In this document: in pieces, positions 11,678 to 26,600 of the stretch
Numbering within the stretch: position 1 is the stretch's first letter
Layout of the letters: every line of letters begins with the position of its first letter
Origin: Gonatopus flavifemur
Lineage: Eukaryota > Arthropoda > Insecta > Hymenoptera > Dryinidae
Assembly (NCBI GenBank): GCA_018340375.1
Contig: JAFFJZ010000003.1
Span: 29,574,001-29,638,000, forward strand
DNA length: 64,000 nt
Reading direction: 5' to 3'
The notes under the pieces: model-generated
Told to the model about the DNA's origin: nothing
The model's database searches: none
Seen by the model: the letters and a program-made list of their open reading frames with translations, nothing else
Program-made: the position numbers and the translations under genes

Positions 11678-14600
11678 AATTATGACACGTTGAGTAAGAA
11701 CAAAAAATCCTGGAGCGTAAGACTCGGTCTCTCACGACAAAATCAAAATTCGGATGATCCCGGGAAAGTTTGGGGCACCATAAGCGGGAGTAGTCCACTT
11801 TCGCGTCAAATGGTGTACGGGGATCCATGGCTCTACGGCACAGTGCGTTCATCAACGAGATACACGGGAGTTCAAGAATCACGAGGAGGGTTTTTAACAC
11901 CCCCTCCGCCTCCACATCTGGGAACATCGGTTCTCGTTGTTTGTTCCTGTCCAGAGTTTTTAAGCGGCACCACCAGGAAGTATGGAAACAATTGTCGCAA
12001 ATGCGGCGGACATCGATTAGCTGGGGTTCCTTTAGGAGGAACTTGTCGATTACCTCAATCTTCTACAAGATCCAGACCCAGTCTAGCAGGTATGTAGCAT
12101 CGGACAATTATAGGATGATCGGACCTGAAATGTTGTCATCTCCTCATTGGTTATACTTCCCTAAACCGCTGGCCCCCGTGAATTACGATGTATTCTAACA
12201 GAATCGTCTTCTCCTTGACTAATAAATCTTTACTTAGGAATCGTCCATATATTACTCCACACGATTCACTATTCCCTTCTCTATCTCGTTCATCGTGTCT
12301 GAAGTTGGTACAACAAGACAAGACAGGAAAAAGTGTGACGTAATAATATATGGACGATCCCTTAGTTGCGCGTGAAAGGATCTTTCATTCATCTCCTTGA
12401 AAAGGTAATGACAGACTTGTATTATTGATGATTCACAGGTGTATTGAGAACTTCGATCGACGACCCTTACGATTTGATGCGACGGAGTCGATTGGTGGAG
12501 CCACGACAGAGGACGAGAAGCATCTCTCCAGCGTTGCGACCTTCATCGTCCCAGCGAAATGACAGTGTTCGTAGTCAGAGCGTATCGAGAAATGTGAAGG
12601 AACTTCATCACAATAGGGGTTCGATGGAAAGTACGCCTATTCGATCCATCGAATGGTACGACAAGGCACCCCCTGCCCCACCAACGACAACGAGTTACGA
12701 TGATATAACGACAATGCCGAGCAAGTCACGATCGAACTCAAACGGTACACCCGACGACTCCGGTTGGCTCACAACGGAAGATACAAATCCAAGTAAAATG
12801 ATAACTCATCATCGAAATTCGCCATCCGCATTGTCGGGACAACGACTAATGCAAAGAGCATCGAGCAAATCTAAAAACATTACAAAAGACTCTTTAGAAG
12901 GAACTAACAATAATAGTAGTAATAGAAACAATAACAACAACAACAACAACAACAACAGCAGCAATCATAATAACAACAATAGCAACAGAAAAGACGGAAC
13001 ATCATCTTCTTCTGCCATGGACATCAGAAAAAGTATTCTCGAATGCGACGTGAATCCATACCTCTTGCTAAGAAAGCAAAAAGTCAACAATAAAGACGAA
13101 GACGATCTAAGCGACGATTTGTCGGACAATGCCCTAGAACAAGACGGTACGAAATTATCTCAGTCGAGCCTGTTCGATCCTTCGAAGGTTAAATCGATCG
13201 AGAGGATACCAAATAGAAGCGCATTCGCGGCCATCGGTGGTCAAAGAATCAAGATCTTCAACGAACCCGCTAGGGAGCTCTCCGACGACGAAGAGATGCT
13301 TCCGGTAACGAGAATCCCCATACCGAAAGTCTCCCCTAAAAGACCACCGAGAAGACTCAAAGAAGCAAAACAAACCCTCAAAAGTATTCTAAAAAGAGGT
13401 AAAATGCTTGAAACTAAAAGAAAAAAAGTACTCTTCAACGTGGATAATATCATATTTGCGCCTGAAAAGCCCCCTGAAATGATTCGTTCCACTTGGAACA
13501 GGATAGACCCTCCTGAAGTGAAAAAATCCTCCCCACCGTTGCCACCTACGCAACAGCAGAAGCAGCAACAGCAGCAATCGCAAACCCAATCACAAAAATT
13601 AGAAAGCAGAAGAAAGGAACTCCTTCAAGGAGAAGAAAAACAAGAAGAAGACGAGGAAGAACAGCCGATAGTGCCGCAGGAGAAGAAACCACAACAACAA
13701 AGAGTCAAACCCAGATTCATTTCCATTCCGAATATCAGGGATCCTAAAGACGATAGAATTCGAATAAACGAACCGAAAATTGTTCCAAGAGTCAACACTC
13801 CTCCTCCGAATAATCACGAAAGATTCGACGTGGATAAATTTTTATCTAAATCCGATCCACCCAAGTCGCCTACGTCGGAGGAAATTGTTGTCCCAAAGAA
13901 GAAAGACGGTACCGAAGCGACACCTTCGACACCAACGATACCGATGGAAGAAGAACCGGTTTCGGAAAAATCTATCTCCCCGATCACCACTCAAGATCCA
14001 ATTCTCGTTTCTACCGAGGACAATAATCATCCCAACGACATTGGAAATATTTTACCGGAAGACGAGACGGAACTTGAAATCGTTATCGAGGAGTTGAAGA
14101 ATCGGCTCTCGGGAATCGCGGTGGACGAGAAGGATCTCATTTTGAAATCCGGAGGTGAGTTGATTTGTGACTTTAGTACGCGGAAAAGTGTCTCCCTTTG
14201 AGAAATAGCGGAGTTCGCTATTTAATATAGCATTATATGTTTTTGATTGTTCTTAGTAGAATGAGGTACGTAATTTACTGATTATGCGATCCGAATTGTA
14301 TTGCAAAGTGCAATTCCACGTGGTATCTTTGCGAATCACTAGGAGGATTGGCAATTTCTGTCATTTCCATCACTGAATTTGAATTTTATGTGCCTACAAA
14401 TCAAAATGCGACGTGATATAATTTACTATTTCACACATAAGGAGCGGCTGTATTACGTATGATAGTGAACTTTACTATTTTTTTGAAGATATCTTTTTAG
14501 AGATCGATGAGAAGGGATTTTTTTGGCCGAAACCGAAAATAAAAGAATCTCGTTGGATTCAATGGTTTTTCACAAATAAATTTTCAAATTAAGAAAGATT

Positions 14601-17600
14601 AGGAATAAGTGAAAATCACACATTCAAAAGATTATATTGATCTGCTGAGAAGGATAGAACAATCTCATTTCCATAGAATATCGAGTCAAAACTGTTTCGA
14701 ACCTCAGACAATCTTCGATGAGACTTATTAAATTCAATGTTCCTACATCAGTCAAACTTTTAAAAGAATAGTTAGTTCAAATTTCGTATATTTTTATTAA
14801 AAAATCAATTCTGTCGGTATTTTGGTTAATTGAGAGAATTGGATGATCCGTTATATTAGTAGATTGAATATCTGGTTGATATAAATTATGAGAGAACAAC
14901 ACGTATTTTTCAAATTTCAGATCAAAGTAAAATGTTCTTCCATAAATAATCATTTATTAAATTTTATCAGTTTCAACTTCACTTAATAAACTTCTATAAT
15001 TTAATAATCAATGCAGTAGAATTTTTCTTTTCGGTTTCGGCCGAAAATGGCCGACAACCGACACCGAGTTTCATTCGATCTTTATCCCTTTTCTCTGTGC
15101 GCGGTGAAAAAGTCTTATGAATTCCTATACTGAAATTCGTGAAAAATTTTTATTTTCCACGGTGACCGATGATTGTCTAATAAAATGCACCTCTTAGCTG
15201 ATCGATTCTCATAAAATCTCACAGATTTCACGGGTCAGTCTTACCAATTATAAACGACCGTTTATGAACGGGTAGTACGGCTCATGTGTGTATGGAACAA
15301 TGGTCCAATCATGGACCAAGCCTGGCACAAGACCTGCCGAGACTTGTCTCGAACAATTCAATAAACTTGGCCTAGGCTTGGGAATGATAAGATCAGAACA
15401 AGCTTGGGCCAATGGTCCGTTCCAACCTAGTCCAAATGATTCGCCAAGCATCAATCAATGCTTCTTTCATCACAGATATCGATGACAAGAGTAATTTGAT
15501 CCATATTTCAGCTCAAAGTTCTCTTTCAGAATACCGTACATGAATTATCTTAAAACGATAGATTGAATGTGCCAAGATTGGGACGAGCTTGGGTTTTTCC
15601 CAGTCTTGTTAATCCCTGCATGGGAAAGACATCTTGAAATCCTGTAAAGAGTTGTTTTCCATGTATGATCACATTTAAAAGTAGCCTATTATCATTGAGT
15701 CAAGTTTTATTCTTATTTAGATCAAATATATCTATCTTATTGTGTGAAACTGGAGTGCGGGGCCAATCATAGGGAAGAGATTGGACTGGTCTTGGCCCGA
15801 TAGTTATGCACAAGTCTTTATCCATTGTGAACTCGGAATTTGGTCACTAATTGAAAACACTGTGCCACTTATGTGGTCAACATTGGCTTAAATAATCATC
15901 TTAACGAAAGCTTGATTTGTACGCTTGTGCCAAGCTTGTACCAAGTGCAATAGCCGTTCCGAAGATACGAACAAATGTCCTATGACTAACTATCCATTGG
16001 AAATAGCGGGACAATCATTGAACCAATCATCATGGGTCCAATTATTTTCAACGCAGGTTTGTTCCTGATACACGTGCCAATCCTGGGACGAGCTTGGGTT
16101 TTTTTCCAGTCCTGTCAATACCTGCATTAGGGGTGATCTGTAACACCTTGCATAAGGAAATAAAAGTATTGTAAAAGAGTAAAAAATCAATTATGCGGAA
16201 GGAGGTATTTCGCTTTTGCCAAACGCTTTGAAACATCGAAAAAATCCGATTCCCAAAAAAGTCTGTGTAGATTTTTTGGTATACGATACCTCTTCATAGG
16301 ATGCACCGATTCGAATGGATATTCTTGTGATTTGTTCTTCTCATTGGGAATTCGAGGTTACAGATGGGCGAAAATTGATTCTTTTCCATAACAGATTTAT
16401 CAAGCTTTTATTGATTTCCATATAATTTTGATACGAATCGGAGGACGCGTTTTGAAAATATTCCTAAAGAAAAAATCATAAGAATATTCTACGCTTTGGT
16501 TATGGTCCCGTATGAGTTTCATCCCCATCTGTTGACTACTGCAGAAAACAATTTTTAGCAATCTGTACCCTATTAAAAATGTCTGATAGAATCGGACAAC
16601 ATTTCCAGCCGGATCTGACAGGTTCTGTTTCAGTTCGCTTGGTTTGTACACTGAAAAAAAATGTCTTCCAACCAAAGAAATGGTTTATTTGTCCTTTCTC
16701 CATAAAATATTCTTTGGGATTAGTGAAATATTTAATCGAATCAAACAATGCTTGCCCCAAATAAATAATTTATTCGTCACAAGTAGTAATCAGTTTTTGC
16801 ATCTAATTAAATATTTAATTTCCACAAATGAATATTTTATGGAGAGAGGATAAATAAATATTTTCTCCCATTGCAGTGTACATCAGTTTGAAAGCTCGAG
16901 GAACGCCAGACAAAGTTACCTGCTTAAAGCATCTCATTGAACCGATTGATTCTTATTGATTCCGATGCAGAAAACCGATTCAAACCCATTAAAAATTGAT
17001 TTTCAATCAAGTTTCTTAGGGCAGGACAAACAGAACCTGCAGTGTTGCCAGATGTACGGTAATTGTCGGATTGTACGATAATTTTGATCCTTTGTACGAT
17101 CGAAAAATTTTTTGTACGATAGTACAATATTTTACGATAATTCCTTAGTTTGTACGATAATTCGTACGACACCCAGTACATCTATGAAATTTCAACTGTC
17201 AAATATAAATTGAGAAAACTTGTTGACTTTCCACCCTTCTGGACCAACAGAAAATTCGAAGATAGTTTATCTTCATAAGAATGTTTAGTCCAACATAAAA
17301 ATTTTATCTTTAGTTCACTTGGCCCCGAAGTTCACTGGCCCCACTCTCCCCTACTACCATGGGTTTCCGATTTTAGAATGATAAGAGATTCCACAGCTAA
17401 GTTTGTTTAATGCGGGCCAAAGTTACCCTAATTCTCTCCAAGTGTTTCGGATCCGCTATTCTCAGTCATAAGAACAGATTGAGTATAGTTTGATACAAAA
17501 TGGAGCAACTTAGGACACGTAGAACGAATGAACCTAATAACTCTTCAGAAATGCAAAACAGTTGAAAAGTTTTTTATTCATATACTCCATAACTCTAGCA

Positions 17601-20600
17601 CATTCAGTTTGTGACAAATAAATGAAGGAATATGAATTCTTTCATAACAGATCAGAATTACTTATGAATTCTGTGAGAATGAATTCTTCCTAAACTCTTT
17701 TAGAATTTCAGAGTTATTGAAGAGTTTCTGAGAGAATTTGATTCATTGGACATTTGCGAGTTATTGCAGACTTAACCCGTGGTTAAATCTTAAACTTGGG
17801 TTAGCCACTCATGGACTGAGATTTCTAGGAAATGGAATTGAATCCGAATACCCAATTGGTTTATCGATAGTAACTTGCTATAATCTTCCAAGAATTCCCT
17901 GCAACTTTCTTCTCAGAGAAGGGAGGAAGCCTTAGCCTCAAAATCGCTCACAAATATTCAAACTTCATTAATATAATCACATTCTTAAAAACATACAACA
18001 TGCGTAGGGTAATTTCTTTTCATGAATACGATAGTGTACGACTATTCCATGGTCCTTGTACGACATGTCGTACGTACGACCTCTGGCAACACTGAGAACC
18101 TGTCAGATCCGGGTCCAAATCTTGTCTGCGGTCTTGTCAGAAATTTGGAATAGGGTATCGTTTGATATCTCGAAATCGTGCCTTTCCTTATCTCGTCAAT
18201 GGCCCCAAGTGGAAACATTTTCAAAAATGTATATAATTTTATATCAATATTTGGGGATATCTTCCGATTGTTATGAGATTTATTAAATTATCTCTATTTG
18301 AAGTTGTTTAAAAACATTGATATTTCATAACAAACTGTTAGACTATTATGAAACCAATCTTTCATTGCTCATCAAATCAAGCGTTATAGGAAAAAATAAC
18401 CGAAGCTTAGTTCTCTTGAGTTACAAACAAAATAAGTTGATCATTCAGGTGGCGAGAACATCGACTATTCCAATTACCAAAGACCATCCTTATGTAGCAT
18501 ACACTTCATTGGTTGATTTATGAGGAACATTAAAGTAATGTGTGGTTCTTCATAGAGATTTTTTACTCACATAATGGCTAAACAGGGTTCAAAAACGTCC
18601 TGTGCAAAATCGCTGATGCTACACAGTTGCGACGCACTACTGGACTGGCTTTGGGCCCTGAATATCTCACCCATACGTTTTTTTAGTACAACTTTGGTAG
18701 CGTCATTGTCGCGAGTATTAAGATGACGGATCAAAGTAGTTTTCGATTAGTCACAAAAGAAGAGCCCAATGGTTTAGCCATCGAGGGTTCATTCAAATCT
18801 ATCAAAGAATAAACTAAATGATAAGACTAATACCAGATGTATTCCTCGATTCGATTATTATATGTTTCCTTACGTACTACTTCTTTCAACGATGAACAAA
18901 GGAGAAAGGTTAATACTGATCTTGCTGACCCTGAGTGTTACCCGCGGGCAATTCAATTTCTGTCGCCTGAATGACCTCGGTTGAGTCAATATAGTCGAGT
19001 TAAAATATGATAAGGTCAAGGCTGCTGACTGTCGATCGATGTGTGGTGGCAAAATACACGTATCATCATTGTACCGTAGGACACATTGTGTAATCAAATT
19101 CGCTAATCACGATTGTTTATTGTACTCGATCCTTCTCGGTAAACAAGGAAATAATGGACCATTTCTTTCTTTCAACTTCAATTCCATTGATTCTTGTTAA
19201 GGTAAACCCCCCTATAGTACCCAGATAACACGCGAAGAATTCTTTTTCAAAAACAAGAATGGAATTCTTCAAGAACTCTTTTCGAACTAATGAATTCATA
19301 TAGTAGAGCTCTGCAGGAGTTCAATGTTTGGGACATTAACGTGTTCTTTGAGAGTACTAAAACAATTCTTCCAACATTCTCAAAGAGCTCGTTAATGTCC
19401 CAAACATCGAACTCCTGCAGAGCTCTTTATAAATACATCAATTCGAGAAGAGTTCTTGAAAAATTCTATTCTTGGTTTTGAAAAAGGATTCTTCGTGTGT
19501 TATCAGCGTAGCGAACAATCGTTCGCTATTTATATTTATTATATTTGCCTTATGACATATTATTCTGAATTGATACCACACATACCACACTGAGAAAAAT
19601 GTGTTTCGTAGAACTAGCAATGAGAGCATTGCTGACATTTTATTGTTGAATATAGAATAATTCTTGTTCTTGTAGCAATATATAGTTGTCTTATTAATAA
19701 TAAAATTGTCAATTCAGCAATTTTATTGCTGGTTGATATGTGACAATTCAGCATTGTCATATGTCAACCTACAATAAAAATCGTAAAAATATGACCATTA
19801 ACATTGCTGAATTCCCAGATAACACAGAAGTTCTGAAAGAACTCGTGAAGAATATAATGTATTCATAAAGAACCCTTTTAGAATTCTCATGTTATCTGGG
19901 TTGACAATTCTATTGTCAACAAGACAACATGTATTGCTATAAGAACAAAAATTATTGTATTTCCAACAATAAAATGCCAACAATTCTGTGATTGCTGGTT
20001 CTACGAAACACATTTTCCTCAGTACACACTGAAAGAATTCTGTTGTAAAAATTACCGTGAAATTTCCCCATACAGCACAAAAGTCCCCGCAAAGTGCTCC
20101 CGTTATAACAGTAAACATGAATTCATTATGAACAGTTTGAATTCAAAATGAAGTCTTGACGAATAACTTAATCTTCAGAGAGAATTCATATCACGAATTC
20201 ATAAAGAACTATTCAAGCATTCAACATGTATACATTTTGAATTCGTTGAGTTCATATTGAATTCATTTTTACTGCCATAACGGGGACTGTTAAAGGAGTT
20301 CTTTCAGAAGTTTTTGTGAATTCAAAATGATCATTTGTGCTGTCTGGGTTCAGTAATTGAAGGATAAGTGAAAATTAGCGATGCCGCGAGAAGCGAGAAA
20401 TTCGAGACGAGATGAGAAGGCCATGGCAAGAAACGAGACGAGACGAGAAACACCCGACCCGAGAAATTCACGAGACGAGATGAGAATGAGTTGACGAGAA
20501 ATAAAACTTAGTTTGAAAGAAAGAAAAACGATATTGTCAAGAAAAAATGTCGAGATTTCGAGACGAGACGAGACGACATACCCAAAAAATCGAGACGAGA

Positions 20601-23600
20601 ACAAGCTCGTTTCTCGTCTCGTCTCGCGGCATCACTACCCAGATAGAAAACCATGTCCTAAATATTTTGTAACATGATGTGCCGTTAACATACTGTCATA
20701 AACTTCGCTCAGCTTGCAATGATGCATAAAATGTAAACATTATGTCTTCATTATGGTACCATCACCTCGTTTTGCTACCAAGAACAATGCTTTATGCTGA
20801 AACACCTTGGTACCATGATGCAAACATTTCTTGCGTGCATATCACCATTATGATGGCATTATCGAGACATTTTTCTATCTGGGAAGTGATAATTCTTCAG
20901 AAAATTACTGTGCAGCTTGTAAAAATGAGTGAATTTCTGAACACCCTGTCACAAAAATCCAGCTGGGATTCCTCATTTCCAGGTGCAATCTTAGCTGGGA
21001 TTCCTATTCCCAGGTGGAATCCCAGCTAGGATTTCAACTTCAACGTGGGATTTGAGTTGGAATTTCTGACCCCAGATGGAATCCCAGTTGGAATTGGAAA
21101 TCCCACATGGAATCCAGTTGGGATTCTTGATTCCAGGTGGAGTTTCAGCTGGCAACGCAGGTAAATTTCGGATCTGGAATCCACGTGGAATCCCAGCTGG
21201 ATTTTTGTAACAGAGCAGTTGAGAGTGATATTTTCTACAAATTTTACAGAATGCACAGGAATAAAGATTTCTACTTGTCCCTCGATCACTGGAATTTCAC
21301 GGTAATTTTTCAAATAAAATCCTTTCCGTGCAGTGGTTTATTTAATGTCTGGTTAGTTATACTTGGATGAGATCGAAGCACTAAATGGAAAGAACTATAA
21401 ATGAAAAACCAAAATGTTCATTAAAGGAGTCGCGTTCATAAATTAGGTCATCTACCTTATACACTGAGAGAACAGTGGCGTGGTCGCAGCAGTCATCCTT
21501 GCATGGTTGAGAACTTATGGTTGCGGTGACCTAAAATCTGGTTATAAAAACCAGAAAAACGAGATCAAATCACGTGAATCTGGTTGTTGTGGCAACTATA
21601 TGGAACGGTTGAAGCCAAAAATAAGTACGTCACCTAGTAATGCGAACCATCTTTTTCTCTGAGTGTGCGTTTCATCGACGGACCGCTTGTGTAGTGTTCT
21701 CGAATTTACATCCGGGATCTGTTGTTGCCTAAAAAAAGAAAGAACACTCTACAGCTCATAGAATTACATTGAAGTTTCCTGAAAAACTTCCGTTCAGATA
21801 TCTCGAACTATCTCAAAGATATCTTATTAAGAATTTATTCAGGACTTGAATATTTAAAGGGCACATACAGAGGTGTGAAAATTATTAGAATAATTGTTAT
21901 TTCCAAAATAACTCCAACTTTTGCCTCAGATTATGCATTTATCCGTGGAGTACTATTTTGTCTTGTTGATATAATAATTTTTCATCCTTCCATCTCTGAG
22001 TTAATTATGAAAACAATTTTCCTTTCCAATCTTTTTTCCCTCCAATGATTAGAATAGTTGACAACAAATTCCGATCGGGATTTTTATTGGTTTCATCGTA
22101 ACTCAACTATCATTCCTTGTCGTGTATATAAATTTTATACAATGAAACACCAGTTCTTAATATCAAAATATTGCACATTGTTAGTTATTTAAAAACATAT
22201 GAAGATGGCTCATAATGAAAAAGAACTTTGTACAAATGAGATTGTTATATAGCAATCATGGAATATTCTTTCGGTAAAAAATAGAGGGCTTAAGAACTAT
22301 TTATATCAAGAAATAAAACCAGTACTCCATAAATATGATTGCATTCACTTAGAGGAAAATTGCAACAGTTTGAATGTCACAATTATTCTAATAATTTTCA
22401 TACCTCTGTATATATATACTGGGTGATTCGAAATTGCCTCACACTTTTTTCAAAGCAGATTTTTTGATTCTTGATTCTTTGATCTGACCTTTGGATTCGG
22501 AGATATGAACATTTTTTAATTTTTTGAAAAATCCAAACATCTCGGAAGTACTGTATCTTTGACATCCGCATCCAACATCAGTCCCCAAGTCAGATCACGG
22601 GGTATCCCAGGAGAGTAATAAAACCAATTGAGCGTTTTTCTTTGTGGAGTTACAGCGATTTGAAGTTGTTGGATTCTGAATGGCTGGAATGCAAACAAAT
22701 TTCGAATCCCCAACGAAAGACGTCAAATTAGTTTTATTTTTCTTCCAAGGATACTCCGTGATCTGACTTGGAGAATGGTGTTGGATTCAAAATATTCCGG
22801 ACCAAAATCGTTACAGAATTTCATCAAGAAAAAATGAGAATGCTCTCAGAGAAATGTAGGTACGGCAATTTCGAATCACCCAATATATGTGTGTGTTTTG
22901 TACCAAAAGAGTTAAAACAGCATCACACCCGATATCTTGAAAAGGAAAAGAAATCCATTCCACGTCACTATTCTTATTGCTAAAATAAATAAATAAATAA
23001 ATAAGTAAAATTCAAATGGTTATCGTATCATCGCGATCATGTTCTTCCATATCGCGATGAATATCGCTCGGTGCAGGAAAGGAATCGACGAGCCTGTGCA
23101 CGTGGGAAAGATATGATACTTAAACATCAGGACAATGGCATCGAACGGTGCTGGTAATTTTCATGATATACACATACACTACACACCTACTTTTCTCTGT
23201 ATATCTACATGTCTATCGGCAATGGTGAACCACAGTTTACCATTCATGCGTAGATCGTAAGCGTGAAAGTGAATGTCAGACTGCAACTGCACTACAATAA
23301 GAGATACTTATAATAAGGCTGGTTACGTGTGCTAATCCTATATGCTGCTGCCACGACGACATTAACAATGAGATCATTGCTTTTAGGTGTGTTTGCAAAA
23401 ATTGTAGGAAGAACTATCGATGAAAATTATCATAACTTTTTGCATAAAAACACCAATGAGTTTCTATTGATTTCAATGAATTGCATAAAGATGAAAAGAG
23501 GCTATTGCCGTTGCCGTCACGTTTCGTCATCGTGATGAGTAAAAGTCGGGGTCTGGAACTAATGAAATCTGCATTGAATAACGAATGGAATTCCCTCGAT

Positions 23601-26600
23601 AATGCAGATAATATTTGGAAGTTCAAGTATGGTTTTTTATACCCATTATTCTTGAGTCTCGAATGTCTCGCAGAATGGATCGTTAAAATTTCACACGTTG
23701 AAGTCTAGAATTTAATGAGCCTACATCATGAGTACATCGTACGTACATTATTATCCTGTGCAGAGAACTTGCTCGCGTAAGTTATGACAAACAGAATAAC
23801 AATCGGAAGTTCGATGACTTCCGGTCTAAGTACTTATTGTGGTACAAGTGTGCGTTGTAGAATATGTAAGAAGATCCTGTATCGTCCAACGTAAAGATAT
23901 AACGCGATACGTGCGAGTTTTTTCACATATACTTTTTCGATCTCTTTCACTTTCATTCTTTTCTCTTCTTTCATTGTCTATCATTTGTGCACGAAAAGAT
24001 AGTTATTTCGAATTAAACTTGAACGATAAACAAGAATAAATGAATATGAGAGACGTTAAGAATCTACGCTATGATATCTTTCAATTTAAATAACGTCAAA
24101 GCGAGTGTACTCTCTTTTATTTGCTTCTTTAAATATTGTCATTGCGATGACACGTTTAGAATTTGTATCATATGACATATGTTATTACTACGGATGGTTA
24201 TCGTTGACATTGATTAATAGACAAAAGAATGTCACATACATTCTTAGCTAATGAATATACCCTTATCAAATACTATAGCAGACTTTTGCAGAAATAATTT
24301 TCTCTTTGCACTTTGTTTTAGATTATTTATATGAGCATTGAGAGTATATTGCCTTCATCATTCTATAAAACTTTTTTCATACAAGACTTCATGAAATACA
24401 TAAGGCATTTTCCAATCTTCGAAACAGTTGTTAAAGTCGGTCTCCGAGATGGCCTTCAGCTCTCTCTTCGATTCGGCTTGGATCTCCTCTATCGACTCAA
24501 AACGGTGTCCTCGGAGCGGTGTTTTGGGTTTGTTGAATAGCCAGAAGTCGCACGCTGCCAAATCAGGTGAATACGGTTGTTGTGGAACGATACGGGTCAA
24601 GTTTTTTGCGAAATAGTCACGAAGAATCAATGCAGGGTGAGCCGGTGCATTGTCGTGGTGCAAAAACCAAGAGGTGTCTTGCCACAATTCCCTCCTCTTC
24701 AGGCGAATAGCTTCACGTAACCGACGCGTGACGCTCAAATGATGTTCTTTTTTGACAGTTTGACCCGACGGAAGGAACTCAAAATGCACAACACCACGAG
24801 AATCGAAGAAAACAGTCAACATGACCTTGATTTTTGAGCGACTTTGATTTTTGACCGCGGTTTTTTTGGTCTTGCCTCACCTTTAGCGCGATATTCACTT
24901 GATTGATCGGTTGTTTCCGGGTCGTAAGCATAAATCCACGTCTCATCTCACGTAATAATGCGTTTCATTGTTTTACACACTTCAACGCGACGATGTTTCT
25001 CCAGGAAATTCAGTGTTTTCGGTACCAATCGATATTTGACGCGTCTGAGGCCCAAAACATCCTTCAAAATGGTATCGACTGATCCTTTTGAAATGCCAAC
25101 ATCATCAGCAAGATCTCTAATTGTTAATCGACGATTTACTAGCACCAAATCTTTGATTTTTTGGACGTGAACTTCGTCAGTTGAAGTTGATGTTTTCGTC
25201 TTCGACACGTTCTCGACCTTCTTGGAACCACTTGTAAACATTTTTTTCGACATAGCCTCGTCACCAAAGGCTTTCTGCACCATCCTCGACGAATCAGCAA
25301 CAGAAAATCCACTCTGCAAACAAAATTTAATACAAATTCTTTGCTCAACAAATGCAAACATTATAAAAATCGAAAATTTCACTTTCAGCAGCTTACAAAA
25401 CGAAGCTGATCTCAAACTGTAAGGAATATTCTGATATGACCCTTGGCGCGAATATCAAAGACAGTCTTACTCACCTAAAAATAAGAGCACTTCCCCAAAT
25501 AAATTTGCGCACAGAGTTTAAATTCAAATGTCACCTCACTTTTTGGACAATTTTCTTTATTTCCGAAGTTATCGGAATGTATTTTTTCCACGCCTCTGTT
25601 CTCCTAGGGAAACTTTTTCGTCTGAATATCCATTCAAGTTGTTATTTCATCACGAAAAACCAAAGAAGTCCAACACTGTGTGTTCACGACCGCAAACGAT
25701 GGTGTGTTTCCTTTTCTCCATGTGGAAACCCCTGCTTAAATAATCTCATTGAACTGATTGATTCTCATTGATTCCGATGCAGAAAACCGATTCGAACCCA
25801 TTCTCAATCGGTTTGAATCAGTTGTTTTGCATCGGAATCAATGAGAATCAATCGGTTCAATGAGATTCTTTGAGCAGGGACATCACAATACTAGAATTAT
25901 TACGAAGCATTAAAAGAAATCATACTTACACCCGATGTAATCTCAAAGCACGATGAATTTCCAATCAATTAAACATTGAACAATGATGCAACGCCACGAT
26001 AAATCGAATTTCCACATCTGATTTGGTTTGATAGAATGTGAAGGTATTTTAGAAATTCCTGGCAAACGTTTCAAGTGGAGCACGTTGCGTCTCGTGGAAA
26101 ACCATTTGAATTTTCACGCATTGAGAAATCTGACGACGATCTCTTAGAGGCAAAACTTGCCTTTAATGAAAGAGGTGTTCTTCTTGTTCTTTTCCTCCTG
26201 TACTTTCACCGATCCCAATCGCGAGCCTGTTAACGATATTTCTTATTGCAGATGTGAGAAAAGCTCTAAAATTTATTATACGTATAAACCCTGTGAAATA
26301 AAAAAAAAGGAATCATCAACGGTAATCGTGTGATGAGTCGTTTTTTTATTTTCTCATCGAAAACGACGGAGGATTTACTTTCAAACAGGAAGGTGTGGTG
26401 TGTACTTACGTATGTTTTTCACGAGTCTCCGATTTCAATCACTCGAATCGAGTGAGTCGATATCCGTTTCGGTAGTCCAAACAAGTTCAATATATTCGTA
26501 GATATTAGAACGATAGTGTACGAGATAAATATAAACACCTTTCACCAGTAATGAAAAATTCTATCCACGTGTATGTATAAAATTATGTAATAACTCGAAT

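Larger units (their letters stand above)
16568..18155. mobile_element. CCC-ended host MITE, TA TSD, with three elements inside
   Basis: Ends CCCTATTAAAAATG and the complement of CCCTATTCCAAATTTCTG, TA on both sides. The arms also pair at CCGGATCTGACAGGTTCTG (16612 and 18113). Contains 16649-16878, 16918-17026 and 17040-18094. Confidence 0.7.

Noticed and set aside
13155..14097. Open frames overlapping the second visible RhoGEF exon in other frames
   Set aside because: The RhoGEF frame is open throughout with matching splice phases; the others follow its repeats.
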